Shown here: piece after piece, positions 42,931 through 51,845 of the stretch
Layout of the letters: each line of letters begins with the position of its first letter
Position numbering within the stretch: the stretch's first letter is position 1
Notes under the pieces: generated by a model
Told to the model about the DNA's origin: nothing
Database searches by the model: none
Seen by the model: the letters and a program-made list of their open reading frames with translations, nothing else
Translations under genes and position numbers: made by a program
From: VXPQ01 sp965116435
GTDB taxonomy: Bacteria > Bacteroidota > Rhodothermia > Rhodothermales > VXPQ01
Length of the DNA stretch: 64,000 nucleotides
Reading direction: 5' to 3'
Assembly: GCA_965116435.1 (NCBI GenBank)
Contig: OZ220686.1
Span: 2,790,001-2,854,000, forward strand

Positions 42931-44028
42931 TCAGGGATTCGCAATCTGGTCTACGGCGTGTAGCAGGCTGATGGCTGCATTGGGGGTGTCGTGCGAGATC
43001 TCCCAGATCATTACTCCAGGATATCCGTTATCGACTACAAACTGTGTCTTGTCGGCAATGGTCTGTACGCCGTTGTAGTAGATGTTGGCGACCTGATTGG
43101 TGTCTGGCGCCCGGGGATATTGGGCGACGATGTCGCGATAGGCGACCCCGGCCCCGCCGTCCCTGTCAAAGTCACGTCCGTAGAAGGGCAATCCGAGTAT
43201 GATCTTGTTGCGGGGCCATTTTCGATACTGCGTCCAGTAGGATAGCCCTGTAGAGGAAATATCGGACCCGGACCCGATGGCCTGTTGGTAGGACGCATGA
43301 GGTCCCGGAGGAGACCAGGGGCCGGAAAAGTCGTAGGCCATAACGTGCATGTAGTCCACCAGCGAATGCACTTGGTCGTCAAAGTGCTGCCCGAACCAGT
43401 TCGAGGGGTACACATCTATCGACATTTCCAGGTTGCGGGATTGCAGTTCGGTCCGCAGGTCTCTCAGCAATGCAATCAGGTTGGCCTTTTCGGAAGCGTC
43501 GGGCATGTTGTTGCTGTCCTTGGTCCAATGTTCCCAGTCGATGTCCACGCCATGGAAGCAGTGAGACGTCAGATAGTCGCGAATTTCCAGGGCGAACTTC
43601 TGGCGAGCGTTTGCATTGGCCGCCATGGCGGGGAAATGGTCGGATCCGCTGCCAGCGCCGCCGACAGAGAGAAAGACCTCTACGCCGTGCGCCCGAGCGG
43701 CTTCAGCCAAGGCGTTCGCTTGGGTCAGGCTTGAAAAGTTTAGGGAACCGTCGGTATTAGGGAAAGCAAACGCGTAGATGACGCGCGTAAGTTTATCCCA
43801 TTGAATCTGCGATACGGGCAGTACGTCGTGTTTCCATGCAGGATAAAATCCGATTACATGATGGTCGAACGTCTTGCGCTGAACGTTGTCGTTGCACATG
43901 TCAGCCTCGATGCCCGCTATATTTTTGTTTTCGCTGCAGCCGGCGGCCGCCAGCAGCAGGGTCAGGGCAATGGCCTGTAGATACTTCCATTGCCTGAAAT
44001 TCCATCCCAATTTATGCAGGAGCTCCAT
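42931..44028 (-). CDS. Glycoside hydrolase family 18 lipoprotein (chitinase-like)
   Basis: A 365-residue exported lipoprotein (signal ending LLAAAGC) with a GH18 TIM barrel. The hallmark FHGVDIDWEHW contains the DxDxE triad with the catalytic Glu. Other family segments are FLSVGGAGSGSDHFPAMA (SxGG strand), YMHVMAYDFSGPW and GVMIWEISHDTP near the end. Likely substrates are chitin or related N-acetylglucosamine polymers; endo or exo action cannot be told. It lies 42 bases downstream of the fic gene on the same strand, an odd pairing within an otherwise defence-related island. Confidence 0.9.
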   Translation of the reverse strand: MELLHKLGWNFRQWKYLQAIALTLLLAAAGCSENKNIAGIEADMCNDNVQRKTFDHHVIGFYPAWKHDVLPVSQIQWDKLTRVIYAFAFPNTDGSLNFSSLTQANALAEAARAHGVEVFLSVGGAGSGSDHFPAMAANANARQKFALEIRDYLTSHCFHGVDIDWEHWTKDSNNMPDASEKANLIALLRDLRTELQSRNLEMSIDVYPSNWFGQHFDDQVHSLVDYMHVMAYDFSGPWSPPGPHASYQQAIGSGSDISSTGLSYWTQYRKWPRNKIILGLPFYGRDFDRDGGAGVAYRDIVAQYPRAPDTNQVANIYYNGVQTIADKTQFVVDNGYPGVMIWEISHDTPNAAISLLHAVDQIANP

Positions 44029-44070
44029 TTTATTGGTAGTCTCTATGTGCTACGCGCAATCCGCCATCCC

Positions 44071-45240
44071 TTACGCAAAAAGATCCCGCTGGCTCGCAGG
44101 GGGCCGGGCGGGTTTGTTTCTGGCGAAAGGGTTGTCATACTTTCTCGGAAGGCGCAATCCCTCGCGGATTTCCGTCACCGCAGGCGAGGCGCTATAGGAG
44201 CGGCCCCGTTTGTCGCCGTCGGGCACGAGCAGTCCCGCGTCCGTCAGCGCCTTCAAGTCGCGGCTGGCAAGGTTTTTGGACACGTTGGCGCTGACCCGAT
44301 AGGACGCATTCCGCAAACGTTCGCCAAAAGCCGCCTGGAGGAGCGCCAAAGCCGCCCGGTGCGGCAAGTCATGGGCGGCTACCTGTTCTGCAAGCGCCGC
44401 ATGCGTTCGTTCCATTTCCTGCGCCCGGCGCAGCAGCGTTTGCGCCTGCCAGTAATGCCCCCGAAGGCAGAAGCGAATCCACGGTTTGGCGCGGCGCCGG
44501 GGATGCCATCCGCCGTCGCCCAAGGTCGCTAGTATGTCGTCGTATTCCTGCTGATAACGTCCAATATATTCGTCTATGGAGTCCAATATGACCGCAGCGT
44601 TTCCATGCTCGCCGAGCATCGCCGCATGGATGCATCGGGCGGTTCGTCCGTTGCCGCCCGTGAATGGATGCAGCAACGCCAGATTCAGGTGCGTCATGGC
44701 TGCCCGTATCCAGGCAGATCCGCCCCGCGCACGGTTTGCATAGTCCAGCAATTCGCGGAGGAGGGGTTCCAGTCGGTCGCGGTCTACGCCCTCGCGCGCG
44801 ATATCGTCGGTTCCGGGGTGGTACACGGAAATCCATCCAGGGCGATACTGCCCGGGATGCGCCGACGGATTCGACTGGCAGATCATGAAGTGGACAGCGA
44901 GCAGGACATCTTCCGTTATTGCAAAAAACGGGTCTTTACACCGCTGGAGCAGGTAGTCCGTTGCTTGGCGGCAGCCGCCCGCCGCCCGCCATGCGTCGCG
45001 GTCTGTATTCGCCGGATCCTCTCCGTCGATAGCGGCGAGGGCGTCCTCATTGGACACCCGAACGCCGTCCGCGCGATTGGAAGCCACAAGGGCCCGCGCC
45101 CGGGTCATGCGGACGAATAACCAGAGCCAGGCGCCGTGCGCATCCGTTTTGCCGTAGCGCCTCAAGGCGGCTTGTAATTGGGCCGTGGCCCGCTCGGCTC
45201 GCTTTTCTGCCTGATCGAGGGTGTGATACGTGAATATCAT
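44071..45240 (-). CDS. Fic family protein with altered catalytic motif
   Basis: A 389-residue Fic-domain protein with a C-terminal winged helix (about 310-360, NLASRDLKALTDAGLLVPDG). The Fic motif reads HPFTGGNGRTAR (about residue 188 onward). The position after HPFx, normally Asp or Glu that binds magnesium, is Gly. An N-terminal sequence SNRADG (54-59) matches the inhibitory motif (S/T)xxxE(G/N) except that Asp replaces the inhibitory Glu. Canonical members AMPylate target proteins. The two changes suggest altered or lost nucleotide transfer, or another phosphate-containing substrate. It is led by an AT-rich region with an inverted repeat (45248-45286). Confidence 0.87.
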   Translation of the reverse strand: MIFTYHTLDQAEKRAERATAQLQAALRRYGKTDAHGAWLWLFVRMTRARALVASNRADGVRVSNEDALAAIDGEDPANTDRDAWRAAGGCRQATDYLLQRCKDPFFAITEDVLLAVHFMICQSNPSAHPGQYRPGWISVYHPGTDDIAREGVDRDRLEPLLRELLDYANRARGGSAWIRAAMTHLNLALLHPFTGGNGRTARCIHAAMLGEHGNAAVILDSIDEYIGRYQQEYDDILATLGDGGWHPRRRAKPWIRFCLRGHYWQAQTLLRRAQEMERTHAALAEQVAAHDLPHRAALALLQAAFGERLRNASYRVSANVSKNLASRDLKALTDAGLLVPDGDKRGRSYSASPAVTEIREGLRLPRKYDNPFARNKPARPPASQRDLFA

Positions 45241-45756
45241 GGCCTATATCATTTATTAACGTGCATTACATCAGAATATAAATGATTTTAGATCAATTAT
45301 TAACTGACATGCGATTTTTTAGCCCACAGCAGGCTGCATGGGAGGACGGCACGAGAGGACGGCACAGCGCAGGTCTCCTGTCCTGGCGTTGTCCGTCACA
45401 ACCAGCGCCGCCCCCGGACGTACCCCTCCGCGGAAGGCCTGCCCTGTCGAGACAAGCCGGGATTTATGGGCGCAGGCGGTATTGTTAGCGGGGTACTTCC
45501 ATGAAGATCGTGCCCCCCGCAGAAACCGTTGCAAGGCACAATACCTCTGTACCTACGCTGCGCCTCACCGGCGGAGAGTGCCCCTGAATACTACGGGATA
45601 ATACAATTTTTTCGCAAGACGGAAAATGCGCTTCCGCTTCATTGCGACAACCTCAACATCGTGCTTAACGCATTACATGAATCCAGTCGCAGCGGCGGAT
45701 GCGTACAATACAGAGCCAGATACAGAACATAATCTATTACATGAAGTTATATGCTT
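45241..45756. other. Gap upstream of fic; no gene seen
   Basis: A 516-base interval between the fic start and the SpoIIE phosphatase stop. Short open frames (for example 45282-45488) have no homology and are treated as chance. The AT-rich first 70 bases hold the putative fic operator. ATTACATGAA occurs twice (about 45671 and 45738). It marks the right edge of the accessory island. Confidence 0.5.
45248..45286. promoter_or_regulatory. Inverted repeat ahead of fic
   Basis: ATCATTTAT at 45248-45256 and ATAAATGAT at 45278-45286 are perfect 9-bp inverted arms with a 21-base spacer, directly upstream of the fic start. A likely operator or autoregulatory site. Confidence 0.5.
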
Positions 45757-47016
45757 TTACCGCTTGACCACAATAGCCGTCCGATCATCAAACCAGGCCG
45801 TGTTTGAGCCGGATGCGAAGGCTTCAACCGTTACTTCAAGTTGCTGGATAATTTCCCGGGCGGAGAGGGCGGCGTGCAGCCGGAGGGTTTCCGCCACGCC
45901 CTGTTCGCCGAAGGGTTCGCCGCCGGGTCCTTCGGCGTCCGAGTAGCCGTCTGTGCAGATGGCGAGCACATCCCCTTCGAGGAGCTCGAGGGTTTCCTGT
46001 TCGAGCAAAAGGTCCGGGAGAATGCCGATAGGCGGATTGGCCGGAGGCAGCGATGTGACGGTTCCCTGGCGGATGAGTATTCCGGGATTGTGCCCCGCGT
46101 TGATGTAGGTGAGTACGCCCGCCCGGGTGTCCAGCACGCCGTAGAACAGCGTGACGAATTCTTCAGGGGTCGTGTCCTCCCAGACCGCGCGATTTACCTT
46201 GCGCAGCACATCCTGCATCGAAAAGATGTTTTCGGCCTGCACCCGCAGCGCGGACCGGATGGTGGCCATGAGGATGGCCGCCGGAATGCCTTTGCCCGAT
46301 ACGTCTCCCTCGACGACGCCCAGGTTGCTGGCGGGCAGTTCGATGAAGTCGAAGAAATCTCCGCCTATTTCCTGGCACGGATGGCAGGCCCCCGCAATGT
46401 CGAAGGGCGGAATGGACGGGGCGGTTTCCGGCATGAGTTTGCGCTGGATGCCGGCGGCGATTTCCAGTTCGTGCTCGATTTTCCGCAGGGCAAGTTGCTC
46501 CTTGTAGAGGCGGGCCAGCGAAATGGCGACGGAGGCCTGGTTGGCCATCGTGCTGAAGAGGCGCTGTTCGTTTGTAGTAAACGGGTGCGGGCCGGGCGTG
46601 AACATCGACAGCGTGCCGATCGCTTCGCCGTCCTGTACGAGAGGCGCGGCCAGAAAGGAATGAACGCCTTCGCCCGCCGCTTCGCGCACGTACTCCATCC
46701 GGGGGTCCTTCGCAATGTCCGTAACCGCAATCAGTTCGTGGTTCCCTTCGGCGAATTGTCGAAAGATGCTGCTTGCTGCGGTGAGGGGATGCGCGTGCAG
46801 ATAGTCCTTGCTCAGGCCCCAGGAAGCCTTGAGCGCCATTTCCCCCGATTTTTTGTCCAGGAGGCGGATGGCGCAGGCCCGCGCATGCATGGTCTCCGTC
46901 GTGACGCGCACGATTTCGTCCAGCAAAACCGGCAGGCCGAGGTGGGTTTTCGTAAGGAGCCGGCTTGTAAAGTCAAGCGCAGAGAGTTTGTCTTCGGCCC
47001 GGCGAAATGAGGTCAT
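45757..47016 (-). CDS. GAF domain / SpoIIE-type PP2C serine phosphatase
   Basis: A 419-residue cytosolic signalling protein. The GAF sensor domain (about residues 20-165) is followed by a short helical linker, then a PP2C-like SpoIIE phosphatase domain. Metal-binding motifs are CQEIGGDFFDFIEL, GDVSGKGIPAAI, AICTDGYSDAEGPGG and FDDRTAIVV. Such phosphatases act on anti-anti-sigma (STAS) proteins in partner-switching pathways. The start at 47016 is chosen because it leaves a 49-base gap to galK and keeps the GAF domain; an upstream in-frame start at 47136 would overlap galK. Last gene of the DUF411-galK-phosphatase run. Confidence 0.88.
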   Translation of the reverse strand: MTSFRRAEDKLSALDFTSRLLTKTHLGLPVLLDEIVRVTTETMHARACAIRLLDKKSGEMALKASWGLSKDYLHAHPLTAASSIFRQFAEGNHELIAVTDIAKDPRMEYVREAAGEGVHSFLAAPLVQDGEAIGTLSMFTPGPHPFTTNEQRLFSTMANQASVAISLARLYKEQLALRKIEHELEIAAGIQRKLMPETAPSIPPFDIAGACHPCQEIGGDFFDFIELPASNLGVVEGDVSGKGIPAAILMATIRSALRVQAENIFSMQDVLRKVNRAVWEDTTPEEFVTLFYGVLDTRAGVLTYINAGHNPGILIRQGTVTSLPPANPPIGILPDLLLEQETLELLEGDVLAICTDGYSDAEGPGGEPFGEQGVAETLRLHAALSAREIIQQLEVTVEAFASGSNTAWFDDRTAIVVKR

Positions 47017-47065
47017 GGCAGTGCAGTTCCGATGCGCGGAACGATCTGGTCGAAGGAAGGAGGTC

Positions 47066-48307
47066 CTACAATCGTTCCGTCTGATGGTTCTCCCGGACAA
47101 CATGGATCGCCGGGGGGCGCCCATGCGTTTTCGCACAGGTTTCGCAGAGCGCTTGGCGCAAGGCGGGCACGGCGGACGGGCGCGCCAGGTGCACCGTACA
47201 TCCCCCGAAACCGCCTCCCGTCATGCGGGATCCCAGTACGCCGTCCACGCTGAGGGCCGCGTTCGCCATGGCGTCGAGTTCCGGGCAACTTACCTCGTAC
47301 AGATCGCGGAGGCTTGCGTGCGACTCGTTCATCAAGGCGCCGAATGCTTCGACATCCCCGTGGCGAAGAGCGTCTCTGGCATGCAGGACGCGGCGGTTTT
47401 CGTCCAGCACGTGTTGGACCCGGCGCCGCGCAAGAGGCGGCAACAGCGGCAGATCGTCGGGCGCGGCGTCGCGGAGGCTTCGCACGGCGGGACGGGTCCG
47501 CCGGATGACGTCAAGGGCTTCTTCGCATTCGCGGCGGCGGGCATTGTAGCCGGAATCGGCCAGTTTGCGGCGTACGCCCGAGTCGGCGACGACGATTTCG
47601 AACGGGGCGGTTTCGGGGGGCGCAGCGGCAGGCGTCCGGGCCAGCGGGACGTGTTCGCAGGCCAGCGACCGGCAATCGAGGAGCAAGGCGTGTCCCCGGC
47701 GTCCGAGGCGGGATACGAACGGGTCCATGACGCCGCAGGAGACGCCTGCATACCGGTGTTCTACCTGTTGGGACAGACGCACGGCGTCCATGGGGTCGAT
47801 GCCCAGGCCGAATGCCTGGTCCAGCGCGTACGTGACTGCCGTGGAGAGGGCCGCGGACGAACTCAAACCTGCTCCTATAGGCACATCGCCTGCCACGAGC
47901 ATGTCGAAGCCACCCGGAAGCCGGCCGAGCAATTCGCAGACGACGCCGCCAACATAGGCCGACCAGGCGCCGGGCTGGCTTGCAGGCGGGCGGGAGAGCG
48001 GGTACGTAATGCGTTCTCCGAACTGTGCGGCGTATAGGGTTACGGTATCGTCGCGGCGCGCCCGCAACGCAACGTATGCGCACCGGTCGATCGTCATTGG
48101 AAGCACGAACCCTTCGTGGTAGTCCGTGTGGTCTCCCATCAGGTTGACGCGCCCCGGCGCCCGCACGATCAGAACCTCCGCCGGGTCCGCCTCGCCGAAA
48201 GCGCCAGCAATCTGCGCCGCCGTGTCGATCAATAGTCCGGGAAATTCAGACAGTTCGCCGCGCCTTTTTGTGTTGCGGGTTTCGTCGGATCGCGCTGCCT
48301 TGGGCAA
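47066..48307 (-). CDS. galK: Galactokinase
   Basis: GHMP kinase phosphorylating galactose at C1 in the Leloir pathway. The 413-residue protein has the galactokinase signature APGRVNLMGDHTDYHEGFVLP (about residues 50-70), with Asp where most members have Glu in GEHTDY. Also present are the GHMP ATP-binding loop VPIGAGLSSSAALSTA and C-terminal GSRMTGGGFGGC. It starts 12 bases after the DUF411 gene and is followed by the SpoIIE phosphatase. No galT or galE is in the window. The N-terminal 25 residues are not conserved, so the start may be slightly later. Confidence 0.92.
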   Translation of the reverse strand: MPKAARSDETRNTKRRGELSEFPGLLIDTAAQIAGAFGEADPAEVLIVRAPGRVNLMGDHTDYHEGFVLPMTIDRCAYVALRARRDDTVTLYAAQFGERITYPLSRPPASQPGAWSAYVGGVVCELLGRLPGGFDMLVAGDVPIGAGLSSSAALSTAVTYALDQAFGLGIDPMDAVRLSQQVEHRYAGVSCGVMDPFVSRLGRRGHALLLDCRSLACEHVPLARTPAAAPPETAPFEIVVADSGVRRKLADSGYNARRRECEEALDVIRRTRPAVRSLRDAAPDDLPLLPPLARRRVQHVLDENRRVLHARDALRHGDVEAFGALMNESHASLRDLYEVSCPELDAMANAALSVDGVLGSRMTGGGFGGCTVHLARPSAVPALRQALCETCAKTHGRPPAIHVVRENHQTERL

Positions 48308-48319
48308 CGGCTTTCGCCC

Positions 48320-48772
48320 CTACCGGGATGCGAAGATGCGCCGTTCCCCGCCTTTGCCTACGGCAATGACGTCGTACGGCTCGCTGCGCGGGCCTTCCAT
48401 GCCGGGCGACCCGATGGGCATGCCCGGCACCGCCAGCCCCGCAATCGGCGCTGCCGTATCCAGCATGCGCTGCACGTCTTCGGCAGGTACGTGGCCCTCC
48501 ACGAAATATTCGCCGATCACCGCCGTATGACAGGATCCCAGATCGCCGGGAACCCCGTGCCGTATCTTCATGGGCGTCACGTCGTTGAGGTCCACCACCT
48601 TGACGCGGAATCCGTTCGCCTCAAGGTGATCCACCCATTTGGCGCAGCACCCGCAGGTGGGCGACTTGTACACCGTAACGACCTCCCCGGCAGAGGAGGT
48701 GCGGGCGATGAGTACGCCGCACGTGACGAGGGCGCCTACCAAAAATGCGAGAAGGAGATACTTTTTGTTCAT
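48320..48772 (-). CDS. DUF411 metal-binding periplasmic protein
   Basis: A 150-residue exported or membrane-anchored protein. The N-terminal 28 residues form a signal anchor (KYLLLAFLVGALVTCGVLIA). The DUF411 domain follows, with thioredoxin-like start VVTVYKSPTCGCCAKWVDHLEANGF. The CGCC motif (Cys40, Cys42, Cys43) is the probable copper site. GDLGSCHTAVIGEYFVEGHVPAEDV is the second family block. Relatives are linked to copper handling. It is the first gene of a run with galK and the phosphatase and is divergent from the multihaem cytochrome gene. Confidence 0.9.
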   Translation of the reverse strand: MNKKYLLLAFLVGALVTCGVLIARTSSAGEVVTVYKSPTCGCCAKWVDHLEANGFRVKVVDLNDVTPMKIRHGVPGDLGSCHTAVIGEYFVEGHVPAEDVQRMLDTAAPIAGLAVPGMPIGSPGMEGPRSEPYDVIAVGKGGERRIFASR

Positions 48773-48923
48773 GAAAGCATATACAGGATGCTTTGCGGAA
48801 CGTTCCAGCGCGCCGCTGCCCGAGCGGGTCGCCGGGATGGCGCCGGCGGACGAAAAGCGCCTGCCTGGCCCGCCGTCGCAGACGCAACGGGGCGCTCCGC
48901 TCCGTATCCCTTATATTTAAAGG

Positions 48924-48966
48924 ATGCACTGATCTTTGCGGACTTAATCAGAGTATATTTAGCGCA
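48924..48966. repeat. Dispersed palindromic repeat, copy 2 (interrupted)
   Basis: Same left arm and loop as the copy at 20399 (ATGC-A-CTGATC, GCGGACT, then AATCAG), but about 10 AT-rich bases separate AATCAG from the final GCGCAT. Lies between divergent genes. Confidence 0.65.
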
Positions 48967-49048
48967 TCATTGACTGTATCCGTACCGTATTTCCGTATCT
49001 GTGCCCCGCAATCCCCGGCGGATCTTGAACAAATCCGATAACCATACC

Positions 49049-51835
49049 ATGCCTTCGAAGCGTTCGGGCGCCTCCGACTCGTTGCCGGGTTCGCCCGAAT
49101 CGGGCCGTTCGAAGCCCGCGCGGCGGCGTTATACCCGGTTGCCGCCTGTGCAGCGCAAGATCGTGAGCGTGGTTCTGGGCGGATATGCCGCATTGCTGGT
49201 CAACAGCATATTCCTGTTGCTGTTCGATCGCTCCACGGCCCTGGTGTACATGAGCAATGTGCTCCTGCATATTTGCCTGGGGATTTTGCTGATCGCGCCG
49301 GCTATCGCCTTTCTTGCAATGCATCTCATGAAGATGCCGCTCCGCATGAACCGGCGGGCGACGAGGGCCGGGGTGTTTACGGCCCTGTCGTTGATCACCC
49401 TGTTTGCGACGGGCATTGCCCTGGTGGCCGTCGGGGCGTCCTACCGATGGATTCTGTGGACGCATATTGCGACGGCCTTGACGTCCGTGGGAGGCTTTGC
49501 GCTGCATGTGTCCCTGAAGCGCGGCGTGCGCTACCATTTCTTGCAATGGGGGGATGAGTGGAAGCAGGGGCCGACGGCGGCGTTGCGGCATCCGTTGAGC
49601 CTGACCGTGCTGGGCGGCGCGGCGCTTGTGGCGGGCTTCATTGTCGTGCCCTGGGCCACGACGCGCACGGGGGTGTACGTGCAGGAGGCTCCGTCAGGAG
49701 AAGGGACCGGAGAAGGCGTGGCCCAAGGCTACGCGGAGGCGCTCACGGCAGGGGCGTTTGCGCAGGCGCAGTCGGTGGTTGCAGGCGGCGGCCTGTTGCC
49801 CGACGAAGCGCTGGCCGGTTCCGAGGGATGCGGACAGGATGGATGCCATCCCGACATGTATGCGCAGTGGTCCGAATCGATGCACCGTTTTTCGTCCTTC
49901 AACAATCCGTGGTACAAGAAGAGCGTGGAAGCGATGATCGCCGAGGACGGCGCCGAACCTGCGCGCTGGTGCGCATCCTGTCACGACCCGGTGGTGCTCT
50001 TCTCCGGGCGGTTCGACGAGGCGCCTGTGGATGCGGACCACTGGACGGCGCACGAGGGGATTACGTGCCTTTCGTGCCACGCTGTCGAAGGGTTGCGGGA
50101 CGTGCGCGGCAACGGGCGCTATGCGATTGCGGCGCCGGACGAATATCCGTTTGCCCGCGCCGAAGAAGGGCTGGGCCGGTGGGTGCATAACGTACTGGTG
50201 CGGGCGAAGCCGGAACCGCACCGCCGCGCCATGCTGAAGCCGGTCCACGAGACCTCCGAATTCTGCGGAACGTGCCACAAGGTAGGGATTCCTCCCGAGG
50301 TGAACGCGTATCGCTGGAAACGCGGGCAGGACGAATACGACAACTGGCACAACAGCGGCGTCAGCGGCAAGATGGTCCGGTCTTTCTATCTCCCCGAAAC
50401 GCCCTCGGATTGCGTTTCGTGCCATATGCCGCTCGAACCCTCGAACGACCAGGGGAACGATGGTGGATTTGTGCGGAGCCATCGGTTCGCCGCCGCCAAT
50501 ACCGCGGTTCCATTCGTCAACGGGCATGCGTCGCAACTGGACGCCGCCCGGGAGAACCTGACGAAAGGCATCGCCACGGTGGATATTTTTCAGGTCCGGG
50601 TCAATGGACGTACGTACGGGCCGGATCGTTCGCTGCCCGTCTTGCGTCCGGGGGATCGCGTGCGGGCGGATGTCGTGATTCGGAACCGGGGCGTAGGGCA
50701 TACGCTCCCCGGCGGCACGAACGATTCCAACGAATTGTGGCTGGAATTTCTGGCGCAGGACGCTTCCGGGGGCACGGTGCTCGCTTCCGGTCTGCTGGAC
50801 GCGGCGGGTCGCGTCGATTCCACCGCGCATTTTCTGGGAAGCGTGCTGGTGGATCGGGAAAGCCGGCGCATCGACCGGCGCAATGTGCAGGACTGGATCA
50901 CCACCGTGTACGGGAATGCGATCGGGCCGGGGGCGGCGCGGAACGTGCATTACGATTTTACGGTGCCTCCGGGCGCGTCGATTACGACGCTCAGGGCGAC
51001 GCTGCGGCATCGCAAGTTCAATTGGTATTTCAATGCATGGACGTTTCGCGGCGTACGCGCCGCAGAGGTCGGAGAAGAGGGCGAGGCGTCCGGCGGATAT
51101 GGCTGGGCGCTGGATCCGGACCGGACCGCGCCCGCCTTGCCGCTGACCGACATGGCTCGGGACGAGCGGCGGGCCGGAGGCGGTGCGCCCGAGGCGCTTT
51201 CCCCGGTTTCGGCGCGCCCGCTTTGGGAGCGATGGAACGATTTCGGGATAGGGCGGCTTCTGGAAACGGATACGCGCGGGGCCATCGAAGCCTTCGAACG
51301 GGTTGCGGACCTGGCGCCGGACAACCCGGAAGGCCCCATCAATATGGCCCGCGCATTCATAGCAGAGGGGCAGCTGCAGCGCGCCACCGAGGCGCTCGAA
51401 GAAGCCGAGCGACGGCGGCCTGGTTATCTCAAGACAGCCTGGCTGCGCGGCGAGGTGCACAAGGCGTCCGCGGAGTACGACGAAGCCCTGTCCGAATGGC
51501 GGGCGGTAGAGGCGGCCTACCCCGAAGATCGGGAATTGCTGCTCGGTATGGGCCGGATTCATTATCTTGCGGGCCGGTACGACGAGGCGATCCCCTGGTT
51601 CGACCGGGTGTTGACGATTGATCCCGAGCATGTGGGCGCCTGGTACAACAAGATGCTGGCGCTTGGGGCCTTGGGACGAACCGAAGCCTTCGAACACGCT
51701 CGCGAACGGTACGAATACCACAAGGACGATGAAAACGCCCCCGCAGTCGCGTCGCCATACAAGCAGGCGCATCCCATGGATAACCGGGAAGCCCAGGCCC
51801 TGCACGAGCACGGATTGCACCCGGTTCGTTTCTGA
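49049..51835 (+). CDS. Membrane-anchored multihaem cytochrome c with TPR domain
   Basis: A 928-residue protein. Residues about 35-215 contain four to five membrane helices. An extracytoplasmic multihaem domain follows, with CX4CH (CGQDGCH, atypical) and four CxxCH sites: CASCH, CLSCH, CGTCH, CVSCH. The C-terminal about 200 residues are TPR repeats (IEAFERVADLAPDNPEGPINMARA..., YDEAIPWFDRVLTIDPEHVGAWYNKM). Probably moves electrons between the membrane quinone pool or a periplasmic partner and an external reaction. ATG 49049 is chosen over 49001. It is followed after 10 bases by the CRTAC1-like gene, so both form an operon. Related cytochrome-TPR/ASPIC pairs are common in marine bacteria. Confidence 0.85.
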   Translation: MPSKRSGASDSLPGSPESGRSKPARRRYTRLPPVQRKIVSVVLGGYAALLVNSIFLLLFDRSTALVYMSNVLLHICLGILLIAPAIAFLAMHLMKMPLRMNRRATRAGVFTALSLITLFATGIALVAVGASYRWILWTHIATALTSVGGFALHVSLKRGVRYHFLQWGDEWKQGPTAALRHPLSLTVLGGAALVAGFIVVPWATTRTGVYVQEAPSGEGTGEGVAQGYAEALTAGAFAQAQSVVAGGGLLPDEALAGSEGCGQDGCHPDMYAQWSESMHRFSSFNNPWYKKSVEAMIAEDGAEPARWCASCHDPVVLFSGRFDEAPVDADHWTAHEGITCLSCHAVEGLRDVRGNGRYAIAAPDEYPFARAEEGLGRWVHNVLVRAKPEPHRRAMLKPVHETSEFCGTCHKVGIPPEVNAYRWKRGQDEYDNWHNSGVSGKMVRSFYLPETPSDCVSCHMPLEPSNDQGNDGGFVRSHRFAAANTAVPFVNGHASQLDAARENLTKGIATVDIFQVRVNGRTYGPDRSLPVLRPGDRVRADVVIRNRGVGHTLPGGTNDSNELWLEFLAQDASGGTVLASGLLDAAGRVDSTAHFLGSVLVDRESRRIDRRNVQDWITTVYGNAIGPGAARNVHYDFTVPPGASITTLRATLRHRKFNWYFNAWTFRGVRAAEVGEEGEASGGYGWALDPDRTAPALPLTDMARDERRAGGGAPEALSPVSARPLWERWNDFGIGRLLETDTRGAIEAFERVADLAPDNPEGPINMARAFIAEGQLQRATEALEEAERRRPGYLKTAWLRGEVHKASAEYDEALSEWRAVEAAYPEDRELLLGMGRIHYLAGRYDEAIPWFDRVLTIDPEHVGAWYNKMLALGALGRTEAFEHARERYEYHKDDENAPAVASPYKQAHPMDNREAQALHEHGLHPVRF

Positions 51836-51845
51836 GAGGCCACGG

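Noticed and set aside
45282..45732. Small open frames between fic and the SpoIIE phosphatase
   Set aside because: Overlapping frames with random composition, no start-site support.
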